Of a DNA stretch of 64,000 bases, positions 22,653 through 34,004 are shown piece after piece (position 1 is the first letter of the stretch; the number at the start of each line of letters is the position of its first letter). The stretch lies in contig JBAMJR010000013.1 in the NCBI GenBank assembly GCA_038501785.1, forward strand, positions 3,030,001 to 3,094,000, in the 5' to 3' direction. Source of the stretch: Myoxocephalus aenaeus. Its lineage: Eukaryota; Chordata; Actinopteri; Perciformes; Cottidae. The notes under the pieces are model-generated. The model was not told the DNA's origin, ran no database searches, and was given only the letters and a program-made list of their open reading frames with translations. The translations under genes and the position numbers were made by a program.

Positions 22653-23406
22653 ATATCAGAAGTTGTAGCCACATCACTGGAACATGCTATAAAAGTTGGA
22701 ACTGTGCATAAGGTTTTGTATGAAACTATATAAAATACATTCTTGATGCTGCTCACAGGCACTCACATCTGCATCATTAAAACATCAACAGAAAAACACT
22801 TCAAAATGTTTTTACTGCTCTCTGTGTTGGTACAAAGTTATTCCTTGGAACTTCTTAGAAACCTTCAGTTTTTCAACAAATTACGGGATGTGCAATATTA
22901 TCCTCAGTAAAGATTAACTACAAGACAGCCTGCACCTGGTCGCAAAATAACTATTAAAAAGATCAGAATATGATGAATTTGGTTCATGACTACAACCAGA
23001 ACCATCAAAGCTTTGGCACTTTAATGTGAGCCCTCGTGAGAATGACAAGGTACAAAATCCTTGTCTTAAAGTGAGTGATTTTTTTAAATTTTAAAATCCA
23101 GACCTGTCTGCACATCCTCCGTCCTCTCAACAACAAAATTGTTGTGTGGAAGTTTGTGAGAATGCTGTTTATGTGAAACAGGAAACTGGACACCATGCCA
23201 GTCAGCGAGGTGTGATACTACTGCCAGGCGTATGCTTGATTTGAGGTGTGAAATCACAATCACAACGTGAAAAGAAAAACAAGGATTGCTTATGTATTAC
23301 CTCATCTTTCTGCATATTAACCAAAAAAAGTCATGTGCTTTTACGATACTCTTTCATAGTAATAGACATATTCTAGATTCATTAAAAAAGTAGAGACGCT
23401 CTCGCG

Positions 23407-23709
23407 ATGGGATCACGCCAGCTGCGACGCCACATCGGTGCCCGTCCTCGGTCCACACCTGCTTCAGATTCTGCCGTCATTGTGATCTCAACGGACACGC
23501 ATGGAGAGTCTCGTGACAGCATAATACAAGCGCCTGTCAAAGACGCCTCTGTGGTCGTTCCTGTTCCAGTAGTTGTGTCTCCAGGACCACATTGTGCCGT
23601 GATGACACACTCGCAGACTCACAAGGTGAAGAGAGAACCAGTTGGCTGGTACCAGCTGGTGGTTACGAGTGAAAGCTTACACATAGAGGATTCGTTTGAA
23701 GGCACATGA
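23407..23709 (+). other. Open frame of 100 codons, unknown
   Basis: An open frame starting MGSRQLRRHIGARPRSTPAS, just upstream of the decayed LINE on the same strand. I recognise no domain. It is rich in V, S and P and has a basic start. It may be part of the same retroelement insertion or a chance open frame; I do not claim a gene. Confidence 0.2.
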
Positions 23710-23879
23710 CAACCTCGTTGGGGCCTTCTCAACAGTCACACAGTAGCACACCAATTCTTATCCTCTCCAATTATTTGGTTCTTTACTTTTACGATAGTTG
23801 AAGAATGTAACCAAGGAGCAAAACTCTCACCACTCAGACAGACTACCACTGTACTGACTTGTATATTTAATTTCCTGTT

Positions 23880-24465
23880 GTCATCTCTTGTGTTGAACAC
23901 CGGAGCCCCACAGGGCTTTGTGCTCAGCCCACTCCTGTTCACACTAGACACCCACGACTACCACCCCTGACATGAAGAGAAGTCTGTTGTTAAGTTTGTG
24001 GATTACGCCACCATCATTGGCCAGATTACACAAAAGGACTTTGAGATCTAGCAGAGTGGTGCTCAGAGAACAACCTTCTGCTCAACGTCGGTAAAACCAA
24101 GGAGCTGATTGTTGATTTTAGGGGGGAAAAAAGGGGGCAAAGACACATCCCTGTCTACATGAGTTGAGCTGAGGGGAAGCAAGTGAACAGTTTTCCGTTC
24201 CTAGGAATCAGCATCACAAAAAAATAAAAGTGTCTGGTCATCAAACATCTCCATCCTGATGAAAAAAAGCTCAAGGAGCTATAGGAAACATTACAAACGG
24301 GCACATGGCTCTACAGCGAGTGATTAAAACCACCCAGTCCATCGTCGGTACCCGTCTATCAAGCATCAGTGATATTGGTGAGGTGTATTTCCATGGCGCA
24401 TAAAGGGACTACAACTGTATTCCGCTGTGCAGCTCTGTGTTGTACATTTATGACAATGAATTAAT
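23880..24465 (+). pseudogene. Decayed LINE reverse transcriptase fragment
   Basis: On the + strand, frames give NTGAPQGFVLSPLLFT, then KFVDYATIIGQITQKD, then ENNLLLNVGKTKELIVDF, then FLGISITKK, then ALQRVIKTTQSIVGT. These are successive motifs of a jockey/L2-type non-LTR reverse transcriptase. The FADD catalytic box has decayed to VDYA, and there are stops and frame changes, so it is dead. It lies antisense to pard3b. The 3' part ends near TTGTACATTTATGACAATG. Only the last third of the reverse transcriptase is recognisable. Confidence 0.85.
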
Positions 24466-24593
24466 ATGAAACACTGATTCACCTCAAATGTTTCCTTTTA
24501 TCAAAAAACACCAAAGTCAGAGTTGATTCCTTGTTGAATTTCCTGCTTTTCCCACATCTTCCTCAGTCTTCATGTCATCATTCTCAACATCCA

Positions 24594-24636
<43 letters not shown>

Positions 24637-25734
24637 AAACATATTATCTACCTAGAATTCAAGCTGAGCTAAGCGTGAAACTGCAGCTTACCCATGTAAT
24701 TTATCAGTGCTCACACTAAACTGTAATGAAGAGTAAATCCATCCCTTTTTCGTTCTCCACTCCGGGCCGATGGGGGTGGAGCCTCATCAGTCTGACTTTC
24801 GACCAATACGTGTCCACCATCTTTCAATCTGTTCTATTTCGCCCCAATATGATTTGCTTTCTCAATCTTTCCTTCTTTCTGATCTGCCCAAACAGATCAA
24901 TCTGACACAGTGCCGAGGATATATGGATATTCTCACTAAACATAATATATTTATGATTGCATGCAATAAGTCAATTAAATACAGATCAGCTCAACATGGC
25001 AGACTTCCGATGTAGAGATGAAGGGCTCCTTCTAAATGAACAAAAACACAGTGATTCTTAGTTTCAGCTGATTATGCACTGATGGAAACATAGTTTAATG
25101 CTTCTATACGATCTCTGCAAATAGATTGCCCTAAATGCAGCAAATGTTATGTTTTGACTAGTTTTAGCAAAGAAATGAGGACGATGAGACTTCATGATGT
25201 TCTCACAAATAAACGGCAATAAGCCTATCTTTGCAATATTATATTCACATACACAATTGCCGGCACACATCCAGATACAAACACCAGCAGTGTCCTTGAA
25301 TCGTTGGTTGGTTTAAGCAGCTCTTAAAATAGACAGAGACAATACTTTACCATTGGGAGCCATTTTGCCGTAGTTCTCTATGCAGAAGGACAATGCTCAT
25401 TTATTTTCCTGTGGTGAACTGAGTGAGCATGTGTATGAATAATACTGGACCAAAGGGGGTTCCCGTTTCCTGACTGCGAGTGATATTCTGGTCTTGTACC
25501 CATGTGGTGAAGTTGCACGGCAACCGCCCCTAATTTAAAACTGTTGTCGTAAAGTTGCAAAATGAATATGATGAATGATTTAACACCCAAAAAAAACGAA
25601 GCGCGCTGTGTTTGCTTTTCAGTGCGGTTGCTTTGGGCTGGCAAACCTGTCAATCAAAACCACCTGACCAAGACCGCCTGTTAAGGAGAGTCTCACACGC
25701 CGTTTGTGGTCTGAAAGCAAGCAAAACCACCACA

Positions 25735-25765
25735 AAAACAACAACAACAACAACAACAACAACCA
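25735..25765. repeat. (AAC)n microsatellite
   Basis: About ten AAC units. Confidence 0.9.
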
Positions 25766-26673
25766 CCTGACTGTGAGCTGTTCAGGAAGAGATCTTACAA
25801 TAAGGGATCTGAATAACCCATATAGGCTAGAAGCAAAATCCTTCATGAAGCAGAGTAACATGTATGCGCAGCAGCACTCAAGTGCAGGATTTTCCAATTA
25901 TCAGTCAGTCACTCGGTCAAAAGCCTGTTCTACATTTAGAAAGGCAAAAGGTTTTTTTCCCCCCAGATTACAGCAACAATCCATAATGCAACATGGAAAT
26001 GGCTACCAAGGCAGTTTGCAAGCGTAGTTTTCTATGTAACAGTACAGCGGTAGAGACGTATCAGGAGTACCGCTGTCGTAGAACGCTTTCGGGTGAACAC
26101 ATGTACCAGTGTGACGACAGGAAGTATTCAGGAACACTTGGCCAACACACGAAGAAGACGGCCACGGAGTTCAAACGTGCGTACATGGAGAAACTCTGGA
26201 CAGGATACAACACTCAAGGGATTCTATTTGTTAACACGTGTGCACACACACTCCAGCACATTGTTCCCTTTCCTGTCTGCAAAGAAATAATTTTCTATGG
26301 GGCTCAGGGTCGCACACACGTGCATGTGTGTGTGTGTGTGCGTGTGCGAGTGTGTGTAACTTCCTGGCAGCCATTGAGGAAACATCAGTCGATAAGAGCG
26401 GAAGGAGAAACAAAAAGAAAAGAGACACAAGAAGCAACATGAAAATAATTAAATACATTGAGAGGACGCGAGTGATGGGTTGAGAGGAGACGAAACCAAA
26501 TGAAAAATGGTGGTCTGATAATATTAATAGAAAGTGAGACTTGTTATCCTGCTTGTGCAGGCGTGGCTACATGTACACGGCAAATTGGTGCCTCAAAAAT
26601 GTAGGGAGAAGTGATAGTCATCACCAAAACAGCAATGATGACAGTAAGGATATGATCGAAATTCACCTTCGAG

Positions 26674-26955
26674 CAGTGGTTCCCAAACTCAATATATATA
26701 TGCAGGTTATATATGCATAATGCATATATTTACACAGATGCTGACTGTTGAGTTCCCTAGCAATGAAGCACATTATATCACGAAATAAATTGGCAACAAT
26801 ATTGAAACCTAACATGAAATGTATTTAATGTGCAGTTAACGTCGCTGATTTATTCTTAATGTGGTAGAATGTTATTAAAAGCCCACACTAAATTAATAAT
26901 GATGTGATAAATCTTGCACACCAGGGAGCCATGGCACCCGCTTTGGGAACCACCG
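26674..26955. mobile_element. hAT-like miniature inverted-repeat element
   Basis: A 282-bp element with ends CAGTGGTTCCCAAA and TTTGGGAACCACCG (inverted, one mismatch). It is flanked by CCTTCGAG on the left and CCTGAGAG on the right, an imperfect 8-bp duplication (6 of 8). The AT-rich interior has no coding capacity. Terminal sequence and duplication length fit a hAT-derived element. Confidence 0.7.
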
Positions 26956-27557
26956 CCTGAGAGAATAACATCTTTAAGGTAAAAGGGATAAAGAGCTTAA
27001 TTAGCACCTATGCATGCATAGAAATTGATCATGCAGAGTCAGATTGAAAGTAGAAGCATGGAAAATAGAACAAAGGAGAATTAAATAAGTGTTTATTAAT
27101 CAAAACAGTGTTGAAATTCAGCAGAAACAAGGTGCCAAGGAAAGACTGGCAGAAAATATTACCAAAACCAACATAAACCTTCACAATGGGCTCATTAGAT
27201 TCAATCAGCATGGAGTTAAATAAAACTCTGTGATACACGATTGCTTTGTAAGAACATTTCATTATTCAATATGCAGAAAATGTCCTCAATTACATGTGAG
27301 TTCATTGTCTATAACAAGAAGCCTTCCTATTGGCTACCGGGCTGTGCAAGCCTGTTGATTGGACAAAACATTGCAAAATTAGAGTGAGATAAAGAAGGGA
27401 GAGGAAATTTGAACTGGTGAAAAAACAACTGCTGATGTAGTTGTGGGCCGGCCCCGCCTTTCACTCTGCCTTGTCAGAAAAAAGAATAACACCTGCAAAA
27501 TCCACCTGAAAATGTTGTTCCATTGGCTGAGAATAGGGCATTGTGATTGGTTCTTAC

Positions 27558-27686
27558 CATCTCCCGGGGCAGGAACATCTCTTCCTGCCGTAGGACCACA
27601 AGACACACGCTCTCTCCCTGCCGCGTGCTGCGTAGCATACACACCAGCTCCTCTTGGCCCACACCTGTGATATCCACCCCGTTGAC
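27558..27686 (-). CDS. pard3b: pard3b exon: end of PDZ2
   Basis: A 129-nt exon (phase 0 in and out) between CTCTGCAG and GAGATG|GTAAGA. It encodes VNGVDITGVGQEELVCMLRS, then TRQGESVCLVVLRQEEMF and LPREM. This is helix B and the last strand of PDZ2 plus the conserved FLPRE tail of pard3b. The intron to the previous exon is only 145 nt, so the two halves of PDZ2 sit together, while the next intron is 11.9 kb. Confidence 0.96.
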
Positions 27687-27831
27687 CTGCAGAGACACCA
27701 CCATTAGCAGCAGAACTGCCTCCACTACACTCAGCTCCTCAGTTATAATATTATCTTTGGTAGAATGACAACACGAGCATCAGTCGTTTCTTTTTCTTTC
27801 TTTTTTGTAAAGGTGCCCAGCTGCCCTGTAC

Positions 27832-27971
27832 CTCTAGTATGCGGTCTCCAGACTGCAGGCGTCCATCTTTGACAGCGGCTCCACGTGCCAGAATGTTTTT
27901 GACTAGAATAGGACCGGGGCCGTGGACTGAAGAATCTCTGGTTACGACGGTAAAACCAAGACCTTCCGAGC
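27832..27971 (-). CDS. pard3b: pard3b exon: PDZ2, first two thirds
   Basis: A 140-nt exon (phase 1 in, phase 0 out) encoding SEGLGFTVVTRDSSVHGPGP, then ILVKNILARGAAVKDGRLQS and GDRILE. GLGFTVVTRD is the PDZ2 carboxylate loop, and the KDGRLQSGDRILEVNG series is the canonical strand D-E region. The donor is GAG|GTACAG. The acceptor TGTCTAG is preceded by a short (TG)n run. PDZ2 of PAR3 binds phosphoinositides in mammals; the equivalent basic residues are only partly conserved here, so lipid binding is not claimed. Confidence 0.96.
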
Positions 27972-29840
27972 CTAGACACACACACACACAGAAATGTGAT
28001 AAAGAATAGAGAGGTGAGGTACAATATACAAGCAGAAGTAACACTCTTATATCGACACACAAATATCCTGTATAGCTGTTTACTCCCTGCTTCTATATTT
28101 GTCTTCCACAGGCTTTGAGAGTCAAAAGAAAATCTCCTATCCAGCCTCCCACACACACACATCCTAAAGTACACCTGAAAACTTCAACTCAGTGTTGTTG
28201 ACTCAGCTCCTGACTACATATTGTAAGTGTGATAACTTAAAGCCTTCCGAGATTGTGTGCGCATGTGTGTGTGTGTGTGTGTGTGTTGCTTTAAACCCTT
28301 TAGCTATAGCTGGTGCTAGAGTATCTGCAGGTGTGAAGGTTTTAAAAATGGGTTCAGGTGTCGGGCAGAGAGTGGGGGGGGAATAAATTGAGAAAGAGGC
28401 GAGGAAAAGGTAAAAAGAGAAATGAGCGGAAACAGGGAGTGAATGTCCTGGAAAGAGACGTGATGAAGATTAAAATAGTAATCAGTGAAAAACATGTGCG
28501 CGCACACACACACACACACACACATTAAAATGAGCGTGAAAGAGCTCAGAAACATGCATGCATGTACACACACAAAAAGACCACACACACAGACAGAGAG
28601 ACTAGTTGTGTGTTTTATAGACCTCATTTAGTCTGGTCTCTTTAGCAGAGCCAAGTCAGCAGTTTGGTCCAGTATGAATTCATATCAGCAGAAATGAACA
28701 GATCAATAAAGACTTAATAGACCCTGAAGAGAGGGAATCAGGAAGATGGAGAGCGGAAGGGTGAGAGGAGGGAGAGTCGGCCAGAGAACAGAGAAAGGAC
28801 GCTCCAAAGAAATAAGCACAATGCTGGGCGCGGTAGCAGGAGAAATAAAGTGGGTTCATAGTATACTTTTAGAAAATGGCAAGAAATAAAGAGGGTTAAT
28901 GATGCACTTTCAGAAAGCTTCTGAGGGGCTGTGTAAGAAAGGTGAAACAAACATGTATAACAACAACAGATGTGACTAGAAACCTTTCTAGTTCTCCCTG
29001 AATCTCTAAAATAGAGATCTTATATAGTATTAACATCATGGCGGGGAATATTTGACGCCTTCGGGCAATCTAAGTAACTACAAAATAGTCCCCGTTTGCA
29101 TACAGAGAGAAACGACTATGTATATCCTTCTTTTGAAGGTATCAGATATTTTGAATATGCCAGTGTTGAGAATGAACAGAGAAATAAAAAAGATCAAATA
29201 TCAGAGAGGTGCGAGTGTTCTGAAATATTTCAACTTGTCATTTACAGAAGAAAGGTGACCCGAGACCTCTCTTAGAAGACGCCTGTTCTGCTATCAGTAC
29301 TTTAGAAGTTAGGGAGCGAGATCTCGGCGGAAAATATCAGCGTAGTCGGCCTCCTCTCTCCGTCTCCATCTTTGCACGAGCGGCGAGCGGCTCAGTGCAG
29401 CGAGAGAAGAAAAAGATCAAAAGTGTGGACTACAATTTACTGGAGTCGATGCTGAGATCTCTCTAAAAGCCCTCACAGGCAAAGGAGGTAATACCAGCAA
29501 TTTATCACAACATTTGGCAAACAAGCAGAACATAAATCTGCAGAAATGTAGTTTTCGACTGTGGCGAGTCGCCGTCCGTCCTCGTCCTCTGCAGGTAACG
29601 TTAGCGATGCCATTCAGAGTCTGCTAATAAGACCAGCTTAATAAATTATAGCTAACCACGTAGCTGCAAATGTATTTGAAGGTTTTTGGAACTTTTTGTA
29701 TTGCTGCTGCATGTTATTTTACATACAAGCATTATAAAGCAATGGTGATTATTTTCCGAATCAATTGTCTTTTTTTCCTCACAAAATAACTAGAATCGAT
29801 ACACAATATCTCTCCCGGTTTGTAGCCAAGCGTCGCTCAC
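27972..29840 (-). other. pard3b intron before PDZ2
   Basis: A 1.9-kb intron with short (GT)n at 28263-28287 and (CA)n at 28503-28525. The interval 29270-29640 is relatively CpG-rich, but I could not identify it as a gene or known element. Confidence 0.7.
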
Positions 29841-29928
29841 CTTTCTTTAGATCGATCCTCAGCCTTCGTCCTACTCTCTTATTGGTCACCAAGCTGGAGA
29901 GGGGGCTCTCGCTCCTCCCCTTGGGTGT
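29841..29928 (-). CDS. pard3b: pard3b exon: linker and first strand of PDZ2
   Basis: An 88-nt exon (phase 0 in, phase 1 out) between CCACCTAG and AAAG|GTGAGC. It encodes TPKGRSESPLSSLVTNKRVG followed by RRLRIDLKKG. The (K/R)-I-D-L-K-K-G stretch is strand A of PDZ2 in PAR3 proteins. The preceding segment is basic and serine-rich. The glycine codon at the junction is split G|GC with the next exon. Confidence 0.93.
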
Positions 29929-30890
29929 CTAGGTGGAGAATGTGGAGCATTAACGTACATTTTACAGCACATTAAACAAAGTAAGGTGACAAAAGAAGAT
30001 GTCCACGGCAGCGTTTTTACATTCTACTTGCATCATTCCTCAAACCTCTGGATTCTGTGAGCTGTTGATTTGGGTTCTTCTTCCCATAAGACATTTAAAC
30101 AAACTTTGAGTGAGGTTATATTTGCTAAAGTAATAGCTTATTACACACAAAGGACAACACATAAGTTATTGTCAATTAGAATTTAAAATGTTGACATAAA
30201 TTGGTATATTTTATGTAATTTGTTTGTCATTGTAGGTATCATGCAGATATTAAAGACAAAAACAGACTATATTAAAAATGAAAATGACGAATTGTATGAC
30301 ATCATCAACACTGTGCTGTCAAACCTGGACATTGTGTATCACTGTGTGGGGAACCACCAGGAATAAAGAGTGTAGCCACAAGTTTATGAAACCTTGCTTC
30401 AATAGTTGTCATTACAGAGTCACAGATAAACAGATTGGTTCGCTAATAAAATAAAATGATAATCATCTGTCGCTAAGTAACAATTGCCACTGCGGCAGCT
30501 GTTTTGCAAATGTCCACCATGTCACCATGGTAATACTGACGGCACGATCGCATGTGTTTCAATCAGAAAGACTTGATAGCTCAAAGAAAGAGACAACTAT
30601 AAATAGTGTGGGCATACAGTCGATACAGGGCGTGCAGATTGTGGCTGAGATTCATTGTCATGGGAAATGATTCAGCCCAAAAGCTCGTGGCATTTGATAA
30701 CTTCAAATAACTTCTTTTTTTTTGTTCATAAAAACCCTTTGAGTTGTTGGAAAGAGGAAGGCAGGGGAAGCCATGAAGGCTTGTATGTTGAGCAGAAAGC
30801 TTGTTTCTTGATATTTAAAGCATTAAAATACTTTTCACACCCATATGTACACCATTAAATAACAGGTCGACGTGGAGCAGAGTAACTTAC
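29929..30890 (-). other. pard3b intron
   Basis: A 962-nt AT-rich intron. I read both strands and recognise no exon, RNA gene or mobile element in it. Confidence 0.7.
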
Positions 30891-31149
30891 ATTAACGGCA
30901 GCTTCAATGGAGACGGCTTCCTCGGCCAATCGCGACGTTGGATTCTCGGGGGGCTTGAACGCGGGTTTGGCTTTGACAGGGGGAGGCGGCTCTTTGGTCT
31001 TGGCGATTTGGGGGCTGCTGTCGGGGCCGGCGCTGTTGCCAAACAGCTGACCGATCAGACTCTTCTCGTAGCGTTCTCTGTGGATGGAGGGAACTACTTC
31101 CAGGCGGACAAGCGGGGAGCGCATCGCCTGACGGAACACTTCCTGGGCT
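30891..31149 (-). CDS. pard3b: pard3b exon: end of PDZ1 and proline-rich linker
   Basis: A 259-nt exon (phase 2 completed by its first base, phase 0 out) between CTCTCAG and GTTAAT|GTAAGT. It begins AQEVFRQAMRSPLVRLEVVP, the second helix and last strand of PDZ1, then HRERYEKSLIGQLFGNSAGP. The rest is a flexible linker with EPPPPVKAKPAFKPPE and ends IEAAVN. The YEKSxIG word after PDZ1 is a pard3b hallmark. The PPPP run could be an SH3 or EVH1 target (inference only). Confidence 0.95.
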
Positions 31150-31208
31150 CTGAGAGGGAAAGAAAGGAAACGGTGAGAAAAAGATTTGTGTGTATGTGGA
31201 CTGTGTAT

Positions 31209-31420
31209 CAGAATCAGAATCAGCTTTATTGGCCATGTGTGTTTACACATACACGGAATTGGACTCCGGTTTCACGTAGCTCTACGTACTTATATACATA
31301 CACAATATACAATAAACAAGATGAATATAAAAAAGACATTGAAGACAACAGAGACAAAAAGACAATTAAAGACACGCATTTACTATTAAAACTAATAATG
31401 CCATGAATGACAATCACATA
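31209..31420 (-). repeat. LINE/SINE-like 3' tail, opposite orientation
   Basis: On the + strand it begins CAGAATCAGAATCAGCTTTA then TTGGCCATGTGTGT. On the minus strand it ends ATGGCCAATAAAGCTGATTC and also contains GTTGTCTT, AATGTCTTTTTTATA and CTTGTTTATTGTATAT. These words are shared with 34005-34197, so both are copies of one family in inverted orientation about 2.8 kb apart. Confidence 0.7.
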
Positions 31421-32639
31421 GAGAGTGTGTAGTTATCAATCTCACAAGCAAAGTAATTAGCTAGGATATAAAACACACTTACTAACAAATAGTTAGTAAT
31501 ACAAAAAATCCAGTAATTTTCTTATTATTATAAATGAGTTGTCGGTATAAAAAAAATGCAATTCACCGTGGGCTCATATATCTTTATTAAACTGATTTTA
31601 TTATATTGTCAATTCCAAGACCGTAAATAACAATTGCTTTCACTGGAAATTAGTTTTAAAATTAAACTAATTAATTATCTAGTCTCTTAAATGTCACTCA
31701 ATAATCCCATTTTAAATGTACAATGATATAAAAAAACACATAACGGTAGTAAATCGTTTGATAGACTAAGATCCAGCCGTCTTGTGATAGATAACATGTT
31801 GAGTTCCCAGTCGGCCAGAATGTTTTTTTTTTTTAACTATTTATGCCTTGTGATGCAAGACAGAGTTAATAAAGAAAAAACGTTGAATCAAATTACCTAT
31901 ATGTATATTTATAAAAAAGTGGGATGTATGCCATAGTCATTTGTTAACTGTAGTTAATTATTCTAAAATGCATTAACTAATCTGTCATCTATCTGTTTCT
32001 ACCTACTGTTGTCAGTGGTTATCTCTGGTGGGTCACTGTCTGTTTAAACTGAAGGCAGGACTGAACAGGAGATGCAGCACAGAACAATGACACCTGTGCA
32101 GCAGGACATTATAATCTCATAATCTATAAGAGAGATAATTTTGCAGAGAATTAGTTCATATCAGATTATGCTAAGTAAATTAGGGGGACCATTGTGTCAG
32201 AGGCGATTGGCACACACCATCAGTCACCTCAGATAACCGACAGAGAAAATCCAGTTTATTTAAATTCTATTGGATTACACTCCTGTTATTTCCCGCCTCG
32301 ATTATTATTAGAAGTATAATGACCATTAGGTTTCTGTAACTAGAGACTACAGTATGCTTAGAATGTCATGTATGAATAATACACTTGTTTAAACTTTGAA
32401 AACATTATATAAGCAATAATAATACTTTAAAATGTTACAGAAATATAACGGCAAAACTTGTGGGGCTAAATCTGGTGATGAAATGGCATCTAAATAAATC
32501 AATCGATGCATCATTACAGGAAATACATGTTATATACATCAAGTATATTTACCGAATTGAATTTGCTTTGTATATATTATGCATTTGATATATTGTCACT
32601 AAGCACTTTTTAGATTGAGGCGTCCAAAAATTATTGAGG

Positions 32640-32745
32640 AACAATTAAACAGACACCTCCATCTGCACTATTACCACCTTTCTGCACTAATATCCCAAAT
32701 TCATTGTCCATTGTCATTGTCCCTATGCTCATATACATTATTCAA

Positions 32746-32783
<38 letters not shown>
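32640..32783 (+). repeat. Probable upstream part of the interrupted retroelement tail
   Basis: It contains CTGCACTATTACCACC and TCTGCACTAATA followed by a (TA)n run, typical of the 3' untranslated part of fish LINE-like elements. It is separated from 34005-34197 only by the Tc1 insertion. Confidence 0.45.
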
Positions 32784-32812
32784 CACTCACCTAAAGGATT
32801 ATTAGGAACACC
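32784..32812 (+). repeat. Left terminal inverted repeat of the Tc1 element
   Basis: A 29-bp terminal repeat beginning CACTCACCTAAAGG and ending GGAACACC, identical to the reverse complement of 33976-34004. It is preceded by (TA)n. Confidence 0.97.
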
Positions 32813-32815
32813 ATA

Positions 32816-33856
32816 CTAATACTGTGTTTGACCCCCTTTCACCTTCAGAACTGCCTTAATTCTACGTGGCATTGATTCAACAAGGTGCTGAAAGCATTCT
32901 TTAGAAATGTTGGCCCATATTGATAGGATAGCATCTTGCAGTTGATGGAGATTTGTGGGATGCACATCCAGGGCACGAAGCTCCCGTTCCACCACATCCC
33001 AAAGATGCTCTATTGGGTTGAGATCTGGTGACTGTGGGGGCCATTTTAGTACAGTGAACTCATTGTCATGTTCAAGAAACCAATTTGAAATGATTCGAGC
33101 TTTGTGACATGGTGCATTATCCTGCTGGAAGTAGCCATCAGAGGATGGGTACATGGTGGCCATAAAGGGATGGACATGGTCAGAAACAATGCTCAGGTAG
33201 GCCGTGGCATTTAAACGATGCCCAATTGGCACTAAGGGGCCTAAAGTGTGCCAAGAAAACATCCCCCACACCATTACACCACCACCACCAGCCTGCACAG
33301 TGGTAACAAGGCATGATGGATCCATGTTCTCATTCTGTTTACGCCAAATTCTGACTCTACCATCTGAATGTCTCAACAGAAATCCAGACTCATCAGACCA
33401 GGCAACATTTTTCCAGTCTTCAACTGTCCAATTTTGGTGAGCTCTTGCAAATTGTAGCCTCTTTTTCCTATTTGTAGTGGAGATGAGTGGTACCCGGTGG
33501 GGTCTTCTGCTGTTGTAGCCCATCCGCCTCAAGGTTGTGCGTGTTGTGGCTTCACAAATGCTTTGCTGCATACCTCGGTTGTAACGAGTGGTTATTTCAG
33601 TCAAAGTTGCTCTTCTATCAGCTTGAATCAGTCGGCCCATTCTCCTCTGACCTCTAGCATCAACAAGGCATTTTCGCACACAGGACTGCCGCATACTGGA
33701 TGTTTTTCCCTTTTCACACCATTCTTTGTAAACCCTAGAAATGGTTGTGCGTGAAAATCCCAGTAACTGAGCAGATTGTGAAATACTCAGACCGGCCCGT
33801 CTGGCACCAACAACCATGCCACGCTCAAAATTGCTTAAATCACCTTTCTTTCCCAT
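32816..33856 (-). CDS. Tc1/mariner DD36E transposase
   Basis: A 346-residue open frame beginning MGKKGDLSNFERGMVVGARR and ending GGQTQY. Residues 1-110 form the paired-like double helix-turn-helix DNA-binding region (GLSISQSAQLLGFSRTTISR is the first helix-turn-helix). A basic stretch RKK follows at 130-132. The catalytic triad is D155 in WSDES, D246 in FQQDNAPCH and E283 in SPDLNPIEHLW; there are 36 residues between the second D and the E. The glycine-rich loop QAGGGGVMVWG (188-198) is present. All expected parts are present with no stop or frameshift, so the protein could be functional. It cuts and pastes its own element at TA sites (family knowledge). Confidence 0.96.
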   Translation of the reverse strand: MGKKGDLSNFERGMVVGARRAGLSISQSAQLLGFSRTTISRVYKEWCEKGKTSSMRQSCVRKCLVDARGQRRMGRLIQADRRATLTEITTRYNRGMQQSICEATTRTTLRRMGYNSRRPHRVPLISTTNRKKRLQFARAHQNWTVEDWKNVAWSDESGFLLRHSDGRVRIWRKQNENMDPSCLVTTVQAGGGGVMVWGMFSWHTLGPLVPIGHRLNATAYLSIVSDHVHPFMATMYPSSDGYFQQDNAPCHKARIISNWFLEHDNEFTVLKWPPQSPDLNPIEHLWDVVERELRALDVHPTNLHQLQDAILSIWANISKECFQHLVESMPRRIKAVLKVKGGQTQY

Positions 33857-33975
33857 TCTGACATTCAGTTTGGAGTTCAGGAGATTGTCTTGACCAGGAC
33901 CACACCCCTAAATGCATTGAAGCAACTGCCATGTGATTGGTTGATTAGATAATTGCATTAATGAGAAATTGAACA

Positions 33976-34004
33976 GGTGTTCCTAATAATCCTTTAGGTG
34001 AGTG
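33976..34004 (-). repeat. Right terminal inverted repeat of the Tc1 element
   Basis: A 29-bp repeat beginning GGTGTTCC and ending TAGGTGAGTG, the exact inverse of the left end. It is followed by (TA)n. Confidence 0.97.

Larger units (their letters stand above)
15670..27557 (-). other. pard3b large intron between PDZ2 and PDZ3
   Basis: The largest intron, 11.9 kb. It holds many (CA)n/(GT)n tracts, an (AT)n tract at 22587-22650, a GC-rich block with a 13-bp hairpin near 19750, an AACAGTG-type degenerate repeat at about 21458-21530, the decayed LINE fragment at 23880-24465, an (AAC)n tract at 25735-25765 and the hAT-like element 26674-26955. No supported gene on either strand. Confidence 0.7.
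32784..34004 (-). mobile_element. Tc1/mariner (DD36E) transposon, apparently complete
   Basis: A 1221-bp element bounded by perfect 29-bp terminal inverted repeats (32784-32812 and 33976-34004) that begin CACTCACCTAAAGG. Both ends abut TA, the target used by Tc1/mariner elements; here the target is a (TA)n tract, so the exact TA duplication cannot be singled out. It contains one uninterrupted transposase gene on the minus strand. Element length, repeat length and D-D-36-E spacing fit the DD36E Tc1/mariner group described as Incomer (family knowledge; assignment is mine). Identical ends and an intact gene suggest recent insertion. Confidence 0.95.

Noticed and set aside
31008..31406. 132-codon frame on the + strand over a PDZ1 exon
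   Set aside because: Antisense of the real exon running on into the LINE/SINE tail.
33204..33754. Open frames on the + strand inside the Tc1 element
   Set aside because: Shadows of the transposase gene on the other strand.
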